From contig JAULJL010000028.1 in NCBI GenBank assembly GCA_030761205.1, positions 19,147,001-19,211,000 on the forward strand: 64,000 bases of DNA, read 5' to 3'. Positions within the stretch are counted from its first letter, which is position 1. Each line of letters opens with the position of its first letter. Below, one piece after another: positions 9,991 to 20,257 of this stretch. The notes beneath the pieces are model-generated. The model worked only from the letters and a program-made list of their open reading frames with translations, had not been told where the DNA came from and searched no databases. This DNA is from Fremontodendron californicum (Eukaryota > Streptophyta > Magnoliopsida > Malvales > Malvaceae). The position numbers and the translations under genes were made by a program.

Positions 9991-11987
9991 CATTATCTAA
10001 CATTTTGCTTGTTGTGTCTCAGTTATAATAAGTGATTAGCAACCTCTGCAGGTAATATCTCCTAAATTCTACCTTTAAAATTTGACATTGGGGACAATGT
10101 CATATTTTAGTAGGGGGTAAAGGACATATTTTTCTAATTTAAAAAAAAAAAAAAAAAAGTTTGTTGTGTTTTAAGCAATTTAGAAGTATTCATTCTGAAC
10201 AAGGTCTGAGTAAGGGAGACTTGAGACATACCTTGTCAGTTTGATTTTAATCTTTTTATGTTTACTTGTTAATTTTTGTTTAGTATTTTAGGATTATTTA
10301 GGTTGCATGAGTTTGTTTTGTTTTGAGTCTTAGTTGTTCCTATTCTTATGTTATTAGTTCTTTTCTCTTACACATGATTCTTTCATTTGGGTTAATAGAC
10401 TTACATTGAGGACAATGTAAGAATTAAGTGTGGGGGGAATGATTTAGGATTTCTTTTATTTTTGACTACTATTTTTTTTATGAGTCTTTATTATTATTAT
10501 TATTTTTTTTTTAGTGTGCTTTAGTTCCTTTTTAATACAATGATGAGATATGAATTGCATAAGTCTAAAACAGATTTATTAGTGAGAAGATTTTCATGAG
10601 AATTGAGCTTGATGTCAACCTTTTTATGAGCCAATGTTAATATGATATGTTGATTGAGAAAGAAGCATGTTTAGACTTAATCTGACTTGTATAATCATCC
10701 TTGTGAGTTTTTGAGCCTATAATGATTGATGCATTATACAAATCAATCTAATTTCTTTCTTGAGTGCTCTTATGATTACATGATTCTCTAGAACTTGCTT
10801 TAAACCGTTTGAGACTATATTGATACATGTGACAACATGAATATGATAGAGGCATTAGGATTATAACCAGAGCCAAACAGCCATCCATTATTAATGTTCT
10901 AAGAGAACATCCCCACTAGTGAGCCAATTTGAGCCTACATTAAATATGCTGTTTTATTGGTAACCACAACTTACACCTAGCCTAAATATACTTATATCCT
11001 TACCCTTGTTCTAAAGATGGATTATATATTTTGAGACATATTGCAAAAAACAAGGGATATGTTTAGTTGAAAATTTGGGTTAGAAACAAGAAATAAGTGT
11101 GGGGGGAAAAGAAAAGAAAAGTCAAGAGAAAAAGAAATGGAATACTGGCAAATACATTCCTATGTAAAAAATATGAATCATCTCTTGAATTTGTGGAAAA
11201 AGAAAAAGATGTTACAAAGTTGTTTAGAATGAAGAAAAGGCCCAACATGAATATTCGGCCTAGGTGACTATGTAATTGTAAAGAGTTTTGAGAAGTTTCT
11301 TTGTATGATCTTATTATGTCTCTAAACTTTATGAACTCTTTGGAGCCTTTGTGATATCTTTATCCTTTTGTTATTCAACCACATTACAAACCCCTTTGGC
11401 CCCATTACAACCTTGATTAAAGACCTCTTGATTCATGAAGTTGTATGATCTAAATAGTGGAGAATAGGTGGACAAGCAAGAATATGGTAGAACTGTTTTC
11501 ATGAGATTGATTGAGTGTAAACACTTCACCACTACTTTAAAGAGTGAAAATCATGAGGGTATCCCATGTGAGAAGTTGAGATTAAATTTGAACATGCACT
11601 ATTTTGATTGAGATATGTTATGTTAATATTGGCTTAACTCAAACAATTTACATTCAAGCATGAATTTTTGTGAAATTCTTTAAGCTATTGATTAGTTTAT
11701 AAGACTTGTTCAAAGATTGTCTCTAATTTGTATTGAAAGGATTAGGAATAAATATTTTTAGTATATGTAGTTTATTTATATTTTAGTTTTTCAATGTTTG
11801 TGGGTATCGTTCTAGTAAACCCTCACGAGACTAAACTCGTCCACTAGGGACACCTAGGGGTTTAAAGGCTTGTGTCACATGCTAAGTGCCACCGTGATTT
11901 CCTACGAAAGTGGATTAGATTAGATTTTCTTATTTTATTTTTATTGAGTCGTTGCTAGGGACTAGCAACAATCTAAGTGTGGGGGTG
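9991..11987 (+). mobile_element. 3' spacer of A-I with repeated stem-loop/G-tract modules and the polypurine tract
   Basis: No gene is seen. Three stem-loops stand in front of G-tracts: GACATTG/CAATGTC with loop GGGA (10084-10101); TTACATTG/CAATGTAA with loop AGGA (10401-10420); and GTTGCTAG/CTAGCAAC with loop GGA (11951-11969). The last is followed by CTAAGTGTGGGGGTG (about 11973-11987), which abuts the 3' LTR and is the polypurine tract for plus-strand priming. A further G-tract lies near 11097-11105, and an A-run at 10141-10158. Confidence 0.7.
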
Positions 11988-13177
11988 TGATAACTCGTAT
12001 AATTATATAGTTTTTAGTTATGTTTTATTATTGTTTTGTGTCAAATACGAGTTATTATTGTTTAGTCTAATTGTGTTTATGATCTTTTATATTTTTATGT
12101 AATTTGGTGTTTTTCACAAGTTTCTTTGAGTGATTTCAGATTACTAGAATTAAGGGCAAATCCAGTTCAGTTCCAGTTCCGACACCTTTTTCCATATCAG
12201 CTATATCTGGAGTTTCACTGAAGCAATAAGGCTGAAATTTTAACAGTGCAAAGCTAAGAGGCATATCTATCTTTTTCATGTTTTACACTTCTTGAAACGG
12301 AATCGTTTTCCCTAGAGAAAGCGACCATCAAGTTGGCTGATGTGCAATGATGTCTGTGCTGACCTGTTTTCGTATTTTGCCCATATCTTCTTATCCACAT
12401 CAGCAAATGAGCTGATTCTAACGGCTATGGATCAGTAACTGACAGGGGAACATTTTTCTAGAAGACCATGTGATCAGATCAGGCCTCCAATATTAACAAA
12501 ATCGACCATCAAGTTGGCTGATGAAAATTGTCATACAATATGACGAAAATTGTTAGAAAAATGCACCCACCTATTATACCTACCTTTGAAATTTGTAAAG
12601 CTTGTCTCTTGTCATTTAGCCCTCCAAAATGTGTATAAATAGAGGGCCTTGGATGATTGTAGAGGATCATATTGTACATTGGTAGGATATTAGCCATTGT
12701 AATAAAATTCTCTAAGTTTTCTTCTTCTTTCTTTTCTCTAGTTTTCTTTTTCTTTATTTTCTTCTTCTTCTTTCTTTCTTTTATTTCCTTCTTAGATTCT
12801 CTTTAATTTTATGTTTATGTTTCCAATGCCTATGCTACGCTAAACTTCTATTTGGTTAAGGGTGATTTCAAAGCCCTAGACATGTTTTGTGATTGATTTT
12901 CAGATTCTATCTATCATTAATTTTCTATCAAAGTTGCTTATGTTCTTCTACAAGAATTGTTCATGATGTTGTCTTGATTTATTTAGGTGTACAACTAGAT
13001 AGATCTTGATAAGTATCTATTGCTAGTCTAGGAGTCTTGATCCGTGTAATTGTCTTGATTTCCTATTCATAAGTGGCAATTTGTGATTAATGATTATGGT
13101 CAAGTTTTCAATAATTGCAAAGTGGAACATAACCTAAGTTGAACAATCCGAGCTTATGTGTTTGTTGCTTAGATCAA
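11988..13177 (+). mobile_element. 3' LTR of A-I, first part (U3/R)
   Basis: A family A LTR starting TGATAACTCG directly after the polypurine tract. It is interrupted at 13177 by element A-II (duplication ATCAA, 13173-13177 and 22158-22162) and continues at 22158-22776. A TATA box TATAAATA lies at 12634-12641 in the context GTGTATAAATAGAGG. The first 75 bp contain the inverted repeat ATAACTCGTAT ... ATACGAGTTAT. Confidence 0.92.
12634..12641 (+). promoter_or_regulatory. LTR promoter TATA box (family A)
   Basis: TATAAATA in a conserved context at the same place in every family A LTR; equivalents are at 31649-31656 and 35434-35441 (+), and 14384-14391 and 21504-21511 (-). It fits a plant Pol II TATA box driving the genomic RNA. 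Confidence 0.7.
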
Positions 13178-15037
13178 TGATGCACCCAAAAGAGTGTATC
13201 TTATTTAACCTTGCACTAAAAAGATAAATTGTAAGTATAGTAGTTAGCAAGGGTCGAGTCCTCAGGGATTGGGTTTTAGTTTATAAGTTAATAGTTTAAA
13301 ACTTAAATTCAAGAACAATAAAAGAAAAGGGGTTTTTGAAGCCAGATTTAAACTAAAGTAAATAATAAGAATAAGATGCAAGGCGTTATAACCAGCCAAT
13401 AAAAATATATCTACTAAATTAGGCGGTATAACCAGCCAATAAAAATATATATACTAAATTAGGCGGTATAACCAGCCAATAAAAATAAAACAAAGTTAAT
13501 ATACAAATTAGGCGGTATAACCAGCCAATAAAAATAAATATACTTTTTAAAAATAAGCAAACTAGAAAAGTAAGAAAACAAGTAAGTAAGAAGAATCAAA
13601 TATGAAAAATATGGTTAAGGTTTCATTCTCCACCACTAGACATCATTAAGAATCAATTTCAGATCTATCAATATCAACCAACTATCAAAGTTAACAACCG
13701 TAGATAACAACAAGCTCTGTTATGCCAATCTTTCCTTAGTTTGTCGTTAAATAGAACAAGCTCTCTATTTAATCTCTAACCATTAAACAACCTAGAATAA
13801 GCTCTCTAAATTCAATTTAATGGCAGCTTTATGATGAGAAAGATAGGTTGATCTAAGCAACAAACACATAAGCTCGGATTGTTCAACTTAGGTTATGTTC
13901 CACTTTGCAATTATTGAAAACTTGACCATAATCATTAATCACAAATTGCCACTTATGAATAGGAAATCAAGACAATTACACGGATCAAGACTCCTAGACT
14001 AGCAATAGATAATTATCAAGATCTATCTAGTTGTACACCTAAATAAATCAAGACAACATCATGAACAATTCTTGTAGAAGAACATAAGCAACTTTGATAG
14101 AAAATTAATGATAGATAGAATTTGAAAATCAATCACAAAACATGTCTAGGGCTTTGAAATCACCCTTAACCAAATAGAAGTTTAGCCTAGCATAGGCATT
14201 GTAAACATAAACATAAAATTAAAGAGAATCTAAGAAGGAAATAAAAGAAAGAAAGAAGAAGAAGAAAATAAAGAAAAAGAAAACTAGAGAAAAGAAAGTA
14301 GAAGAAAACTTATAGAATTTTATTACAATGGCTAATATCCTACCAATGTACAATATGATCCTCTACAATCATCCAAGGCCCTCTATTTATACACATTTTG
14401 GAGGGCTAAATGACAAGAGACAAGCTTTACAAATTTCAAAGGTAGGTATAATAGGTGGGTGCATTTTTCTAACAATTTTCGTCATATTGTATGACAATTT
14501 TGATCAGCCAACTTGATGGTCGATTTTGTCAATTTTGGAGGCCTGATCTGATCACATGGTCTTCTAGAAAAATGTTCCCCTATCAGTTACTGATCCGTAG
14601 CCGTTGGAATCAGCTCATTTTTTGATGTGGATAAGAAGATATGGGCAAAATACGAAAACAAGTCAGCACAGACATCATTGCACATCAGCCAACTTGATGG
14701 TCGATTTCGCTAGGGAAAACGACTCCGTTTCAAGAAGTGTAAAACATGAAAAAGATAGATATGCCTCTTAACTTTGCACGGTTAAAATTTCAGCCTTATT
14801 TCTTCAGTGAAACTCGAGATATAGCTGATATGGCAAAAGGTGTCGGAACTGGAACTGAATTGGATTTGCCCTTAATTCTAGTAATCTGAAATCACTCAAA
14901 GAAACTTGTGAAAAACACCAAATTACATAAAAATATAAAAGATCATAAAGACAATTGGACTAAACAATAATAACTCGTATTTGACACAAAACAATAATAA
15001 AACATAACTAAAAACTATATAATTATACGAGTTATCA
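13178..15037 (-). mobile_element. 3' LTR of A-II
   Basis: 1860 bp, TGATGCACCC to CGAGTTATCA on the plus strand, with four minisatellite units (from 13382). The TATA box complement TATTTATA is at 14384-14391. It is highly similar to the partner LTR at 20258-22157; the clearest difference is the minisatellite unit count, so insertion is recent. Confidence 0.92.
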
Positions 15038-17132
15038 CACCCCCACACTTAGATTGTTGCTAGTCCCTAGCAACGACTCAATAAAAATAAAATAAGAAAA
15101 TCTAATCTAATCCACTTTCGTAGGAAATCACGGTGGCACTTAGCATGTGACACAAGCCTTTAAACCCCTAGGTGTCCCTAGTGGACGAGTTTAGTCTCGT
15201 GAGGGTTTACTAGAACGATACCCACAAACATTGAAAAACTAAAATATAAATAAACTACATATACTAAAAATATTTACTCCTAATCCTTTCAATACAAATT
15301 AGAGACAATATTTGAACAAGTCTTATAAACTAATCAATAGCTTAAAGAATTTCACAAAAAATGATGCTTGAATGTAAATTGTTTGAGTTAAGCCAATATT
15401 AACATAACATATTTCAATCAAAATAGTGCATATTCAAACTTAATCTCAACTACTCACATGGGATACCCTCATGATTTTCACTCTTTAAAGTAGTGGTGAA
15501 GTGTTTACACTCAATCAATCTCATGAAAACAGTTCTACCATATTCTTGCTTGTCCACATATTCTCCACTATTTAGATCATACAACTTCATGAATCAAGAG
15601 GTCTTTAATCAAGGTTGTAATGGGGCCAAGGGGTTTGTAATGTGGTTGAAGAACAAAAGGATAAAGATATCACAAAGGTTCCAAAGAGTTCATAAAGTTT
15701 AGAGACATAAAAAGATCATACAAATAAAACTTCTCAAAACTCTTATAAAGCACATAATAACATAGGCTAAATATTCATGTTGAGCCTTTGCATCATTCTA
15801 ACCAACTTTGTAACATCTTTTTCTTTACTTTAACTAGAAGTTCAAGAGAAGATTTTTTTTTTTTTTTTTAATATGGGAATTTATTTGACAATGATCCCTT
15901 TCTTTTTCTCTTGACTTTTTTCTTTCTCTTCCCCCCACACTTATTTCTTGTTTCTAACCCAAATTTTCAATAAATCTTCTTTGTCTTTGCAACTTGTCTC
16001 AAAACATGCTAATTCATCTTTGGAACAAAGGTAAAGATATAAATATAATTAGGTTAGGGACAAGTTATGGTTACCAAAGAGATAGCTTATTCAATGTAGG
16101 CTCAAATTGGTTCACTAAGGGTGTGTTCTCTTGGAACATTAATAATGGATGGCTGTTTGGCTCTGGTTATAATCCTAATGCCTCTATCATATTCATGTTG
16201 TCACATGTATCAATATAGTCTCAAACGGTTTAAAGCAAGTTCTAGAGAATCATGTAATCATAAGAGCACTCAAGAAAGAAATTAGATTGATTTGTATAAT
16301 GCATCAATAATTATAGGCTCAAAAACTCACAAGGATGATTATACAAGTCAGATTAAGTCTAAACATGCTTCTTTCTCAATCAACATATCATATTAACATT
16401 GGCTCATAAAAAGGTTGACATCAAGCTCAATTCTCATGAAAATCTTCTCACTAATAAATCTGTTTTAGACTTATGCAATTCATATCTCATCATTGTATTA
16501 AAAAGGAACTAAAACTCACAAAAAAAATAATAATAATAATAATAAAGAAAAAAAAATAGTAGACAAAAATAAAAGAAATCCTAAATCATTCCCCCCCCAC
16601 ACTTAATTCTTACATTGTCCTCAATGTAAGTCTATTAACTCAAATGAAAGAATCATGTGTAAGAGAAAAGAACTAATAACATAAGAATAGGAACAACTAA
16701 GACTCAAAACAAAACAAAACCATGCAACCTAAATAATCCTAAAATACTAAACAAAAATTAACAAGTAAACATAAAAAGATTAAAATCAAACTGACAAGGT
16801 ATGTCTCAAGTCTCCCTTACTCAGACCTTGTTCAGAATGAATACTTCTAAATTGCTTAAAAGACAACAAACTTTTTTTTTTTTTTTTTTGAAAAGAAGAA
16901 ATCAAACTGACAAGGTATGTCTCAAGTCTCCCTTACTCAGACCTTGTTCAGAATGAATACTTCTTAATTTAATTTTTTTTTTAAATTAGCAAAATATGTC
17001 CCTTACCCCCTACTAAAATATGACATTGTCCCCATTGTCAAATTTTAAAGGTAGAATTTAGGAGATATTACCAGCAGAGGTTGCTAACCACTTATTATAA
17101 CTGAGACACAACAAGAAAAATGTTAGATAATG
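15038..17132 (-). mobile_element. 3' spacer of A-II
   Basis: No gene is seen. On the element strand the polypurine tract is the complement of 15038-15052, preceded by the 8-bp stem with GGA loop (about 15056-15074). The spacer also holds the complements of G-tracts near 15935 and 16590 and an about 107-bp tandem repeat (about 16796-16980, two units, each with a T-run). The first unit's core starts TGACAAGGTATGTCTCAAGT. Confidence 0.7.
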
Positions 17133-17195
17133 TCACAAAGACAAAGTGCAATCCACTCCTTGCTCGTCCATATCTCTTTTTCTTTTTTCGAGCGT

Positions 17196-17780
17196 TTACG
17201 AAACAACCGTAGCAGATAAACACTCATAAGCTTGGAGCTTTTTGAGTAAATCTTCAATGGTTGTAGCAGAAATTATGGTTCTCCTTGCCTCTGAAAACAT
17301 GAATCCATTATCCACAGCATTATCTAAATATGAAAGCAAATTATTAAAATAACCATTAATATTAAGCAAACCAATGGGTTTCTTATTTGTGACCAAAGAT
17401 GACCAAGAAGCCACGCAAGCTATTTCTTCCAATGTACCCAGACCTCCTGGTAAAGCAATGAATGCATCGGCAGAATGGTACATGATTGTTATCCGTTCAG
17501 GGATACTCCAGACTTGTATTTCCTTACCCACGGTAGGTCCACAAAAATCTGTGAATAGTTTTGGCACGACTCCTAGAACTGGACTTCCTCCGGCGTGTGC
17601 TGCTGTAGCGACTGCTCCCATTAAACCCGTACTACCGCCTCCATAAATCAACTGGATCTTTTGTTGGGCAAGTATTACTCCAACTCTTATGGCTTCATCA
17701 GCGAATATGTTATTTTTCCCTGGATAAGCACCTCCAAAGACACAAATTTTTTTAATGCGTTGGGACGAAGTACTTTCCAT
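17196..17780 (-). CDS. LOG-like: LOG-family phosphoribohydrolase, C-terminally truncated (A-II)
   Basis: 194 codons from MESTSSQ. The core motifs are all present: GGGSTGLMG, Arg96, PGGLGTLEE. A CAA-to-TAA change at codon 195 removes the last 21 residues, including the basic KRKRD stretch; the lost tail is still in frame down to the original stop at 17133-17135. The missing part lies beyond the catalytic motifs, so activity may survive while any nuclear targeting would be lost. Private differences include N146 in place of Ser. A TATA-like sequence is at 17821-17829 on the opposite strand, as in the other copies. It could equally be called a pseudogene. Confidence 0.8.
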   Translation of the reverse strand: MESTSSQRIKKICVFGGAYPGKNNIFADEAIRVGVILAQQKIQLIYGGGSTGLMGAVATAAHAGGSPVLGVVPKLFTDFCGPTVGKEIQVWSIPERITIMYHSADAFIALPGGLGTLEEIACVASWSSLVTNKKPIGLLNINGYFNNLLSYLDNAVDNGFMFSEARRTIISATTIEDLLKKLQAYECLSATVVS

Positions 17781-18141
17781 TTTTTTTTTCGAGTGCCTGA
17801 AAGAGAATGAGTACATGGTGTAATATATAGAGGACTGAGTAGTGAATCAGACAAGAGTAGTAATGTCGCCGAAAGTGTATTTGACCTGTCAGAAGAAAAT
17901 GTTAACCTAACAAAAGATTTTTGCGTGATTTCAGGAAGAAAATCAAAAAGAGAAGAAAAATCAACCGTAAAAGACCAATAAAAAAAATATGAGAATAATT
18001 ACATAAATCGAACAACACGTAAATTAAACCAAAATGAAGATATTGCAAATCAAACCAAAAGCTGAGAAGTCATTTATTGTAGTTGTGATTGTGGCTCACA
18101 TCTTCCTCTGGTTTTACGTCTAGAAACGGCTTAAACGCCTT

Positions 18142-18678
18142 CTATGAGTCGAGGATATGTTTCCCATCCAGTTTTCTTACAAGCTGGCAAACAGGGTCTT
18201 TTAACATCAGATTCCCAAGATGTTGCCATTCCCTTTGGAATTGCGGCCATAAATCAAGAATTTCTCTTTGTACGTCTCCACTAGGATGCGTCTCAAGAGA
18301 AAGTTGGATATTACCCAAATTCTCCTTACTCAGTCCATCCTTAATGAATTCAATTTTATCATCTCGATTAGAGGACGGAATCCCAATTGAACGACATTTA
18401 CCGTTACACGTCCATCGTGCACATTTGTGGCAATTTGAACTCATGCGCTTTGCTCGTCGCTTCTTTGCAAAAGTGCTTCTACCTGTACCTGGTAAATGCA
18501 AAACAGGAAGATATTCATCTTCACGTACCTTGGCTTCAATTATCCAACGTATGTCTCCAGGAATCCCCTTGTGCATAAGCATTCTTAATCTTTCAAATCG
18601 AACTTGGTAAAGCTTCAGTAAAATACTTCGAGGAAAAGGAGGAAATCGTTTCTGCAATCTTGTGAGAATATCATCCAT
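18142..18678 (-). CDS. CRP: basic four-cysteine protein resembling carlavirus nucleic-acid-binding proteins (A-II)
   Basis: Intact 178-aa ORF starting MDDILTRLQK. Residues 1-60 look helical and charged. Then follow GTGRSTFAKKRRAKR (64-78), an Arg/Lys-rich nucleic-acid-binding or nuclear-localisation-type motif, and Cys at 83, 86, 91 and 95 (CX2CX4CX3C), a probable zinc site. FIKDG (111-115) follows. The order GxS-x-A-basic-cluster-CxxC-then-FIxxG is what I know from the carlavirus C4 / cysteine-rich protein family (Pfam Carla_C4), which binds nucleic acid and acts in the nucleus or in silencing suppression. The C-terminal 60 residues (LWPQFQREW...) I do not recognise. Start: the only ATG after the pyrimidine-CAG string, shared by all copies. 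The viral link is motif-based and not proven. Confidence 0.6.
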   Translation of the reverse strand: MDDILTRLQKRFPPFPRSILLKLYQVRFERLRMLMHKGIPGDIRWIIEAKVREDEYLPVLHLPGTGRSTFAKKRRAKRMSSNCHKCARWTCNGKCRSIGIPSSNRDDKIEFIKDGLSKENLGNIQLSLETHPSGDVQREILDLWPQFQREWQHLGNLMLKDPVCQLVRKLDGKHILDS

Positions 18679-19181
18679 CCTGAAAAAAAAAATGAAAAAA
18701 AATTGAAAGAGAAATTGGAATAGAAATTTATATACAATATCAGTTTTGTGGGTAGCTGATGGAACCGATTTAAATAATCACGGAGTACCGTTATCCGCCG
18801 TTTAACCGGGGTTAAAAAATTATATTTACATCTAGTTATTTTCAAAACAAGGATCAGACAGAAAAACAACATAAAAAGACTCAAAAACAAAACACTCTAA
18901 ATAAAATCCTAAATTCTTCCCCCCACACATAATTCTTACATTGTCATTAATGTAATGCTATTCATCCCAAATGAAAGAATCATGCGTAAGTGAAAAGAAC
19001 TAATAAACAAAATAAACTTATGCAGCCTAAATGAACTTAGAAACACTAAACACAATTAGCAAAAAAAAAAACATAAGAAAAAGATAAAGAAAAAGAGAGC
19101 AAATCTGAGGATGGCAGTTTGGCAATGCTTTCACTAATTAGGCTGTCTCCCCCAATTAGCACTTGATTGATTGTTTTCAGC
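18679..19181 (-). promoter_or_regulatory. Cassette leader (A-II)
   Basis: Same layout as at 7964-8439, on the minus strand. The complement of TATATAAATT is at 18725-18734, the GGTTAA pair near 18803-18818 is one base short of a perfect palindrome, and the stem plus G-tract complement (CCCCCACACAT) is near 18920. The pyrimidine run directly before the CRP ATG ends in CAGG. Confidence 0.45.
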
Positions 19182-20120
19182 CTAGCCATTTCCCCTTCTT
19201 GGGTTTTTAGGATCTTTTGGCTTAGACATCAAACTTCTCGGATTTTTGCGTTTTGGAGGAAGTTTTCTTTGCAAAACAGCCAATGCATTCTCCCCCACAC
19301 GTATTATTTCATCATTCTTGGTGGGGTATAGCTCTTTGAGGAATTGTGCATATCTTGGTACTTGTCTAATGGCATCCACAAGCAAGCTGTTTAAGGTTTC
19401 CAAAAATTGTTGTTCAGGTTCCTCCTTCTTGGACTTTGCAAATCTGCTAGGAAAAAGTGGAGAAGGAACATTAGTAGAAATAAGAACCTTAAAAGCTACC
19501 TGAGGTGTCAAAGTACTCTCAATTTGAATGGTGGCTTCATTATCCTCAAGAAGTGAATCCATCTTTGGTTTTGTCTCATCCTCATCTTGTTCCTCATTTC
19601 TCAAGGTCACAATAGTAGCATTCTCCTTTGGGTTAATCACCGTTTGGGAAGGGAGTGCTAGAGATCTTTCTGCTACTAATTCCACCGTACTACTAGCCAA
19701 TAGGCTCATTTGCCTTTCCAAACTCTGGATGCTTGCCCTTGTTTCCTGTTGAAATTGCAAAGTATCAGTAACAAGAGAATATACAAGATCTTCTAAAGAA
19801 GTACCTGAGTTTTGAGTCATATGTGGTGGTTGAAAAAGATATGGTTCTTGAGACCATGATTGATTGAAGCTAGATGGATGAGTGTAATTGGCATAAGGAT
19901 CTACTTCTTGGTAATTTTTCGAGTAGCCATAATTAGTATGATCCCACCATCCCTCATGGTAAGTGTTTGAGTAATGATCATACTGTTGGTCTTGGAACAC
20001 TTGATGGCCTTGACATCCTCCCATGGCCAATTGTTGAACTGGGGAGGTGAGATTGGCTTGTTGATTCTCCATGTTCATGTATGCCACCAACTCTTCAAGT
20101 GTTAGATTGCTTAATTCCAT
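19182..20120 (-). CDS. mini-gag, 312 aa (A-II)
   Basis: Intact ORF from MELSNLTLEELVAYMN. It corresponds to the part of an Athila/Tat-like Gag between the zinc knuckle and the protease: a Tyr/Asn/Gln-rich linker, a short coiled-coil-like stretch (about 130-143), an acidic segment, PSRF (about 213-216), then KLPPKRKNP near the end where the pol-encoding fragment continues into protease. The capsid domain and zinc knuckle are missing, so it cannot build particles alone. The C-terminal third differs in sequence from the A-IV copy (RQVPRYAQFLKEL against QQVSKYAPFLDDI), so the two come from different gag alleles. It has the same reading length as B-II and A-IV despite this divergence. Confidence 0.75.
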   Translation of the reverse strand: MELSNLTLEELVAYMNMENQQANLTSPVQQLAMGGCQGHQVFQDQQYDHYSNTYHEGWWDHTNYGYSKNYQEVDPYANYTHPSSFNQSWSQEPYLFQPPHMTQNSGTSLEDLVYSLVTDTLQFQQETRASIQSLERQMSLLASSTVELVAERSLALPSQTVINPKENATIVTLRNEEQDEDETKPKMDSLLEDNEATIQIESTLTPQVAFKVLISTNVPSPLFPSRFAKSKKEEPEQQFLETLNSLLVDAIRQVPRYAQFLKELYPTKNDEIIRVGENALAVLQRKLPPKRKNPRSLMSKPKDPKNPRRGNG

Positions 20121-20233
20121 CTTTTTTTTTTTTTTCAAAATTTGAAAAGAAAAACATGTATGTACAAGAAAATAATACTAATTAGAACTGAAAATAAGAA
20201 TAAACCAAATAACAAATAAACTAAAGAAAACAA

Positions 20234-20251
20234 TCCCCGGCAACGGCGCCA
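20234..20251 (-). other. Primer-binding site, tRNA-Asp type (A-II)
   Basis: The complement is TCCCCGGCAACGGCGCCA, a perfect 18-nt match to the tRNA-Asp 3' end, six bases inside the 5' LTR. Confidence 0.9.
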
Positions 20252-20257
20252 AAAATT

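Noticed and set aside
14328..14516. Recurrent about 62-aa ORF MANILPMYNMILYN... (also 12509, 21448, 31524, 35309, 46921, 50545, 57986, 59535)
   Set aside because: It lies antisense across the TATA box and leader of every family A LTR; conservation follows LTR copying and the ORF has no recognisable domain.
15493..15702. 69-aa ORF MVKCLHSINLMKTV... in the spacer (also 34123, 48095)
   Set aside because: Spacer sequence copied with the elements; no motif, and the frame is lost in other copies.
18089..18610. 173-aa antisense ORF MWLTSSSGFTSRNG... over CRP
   Set aside because: It is open only because of CRP codon composition; it breaks in A-I and A-V, and the CRP frame has clear motifs and a shared start.
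19246..19752. Antisense ORFs over mini-gag (MASTNKLFK..., MFLIPQGHN...)
   Set aside because: Shadows of the gag frame; they are Ser/Leu-rich and vary with gag indels.
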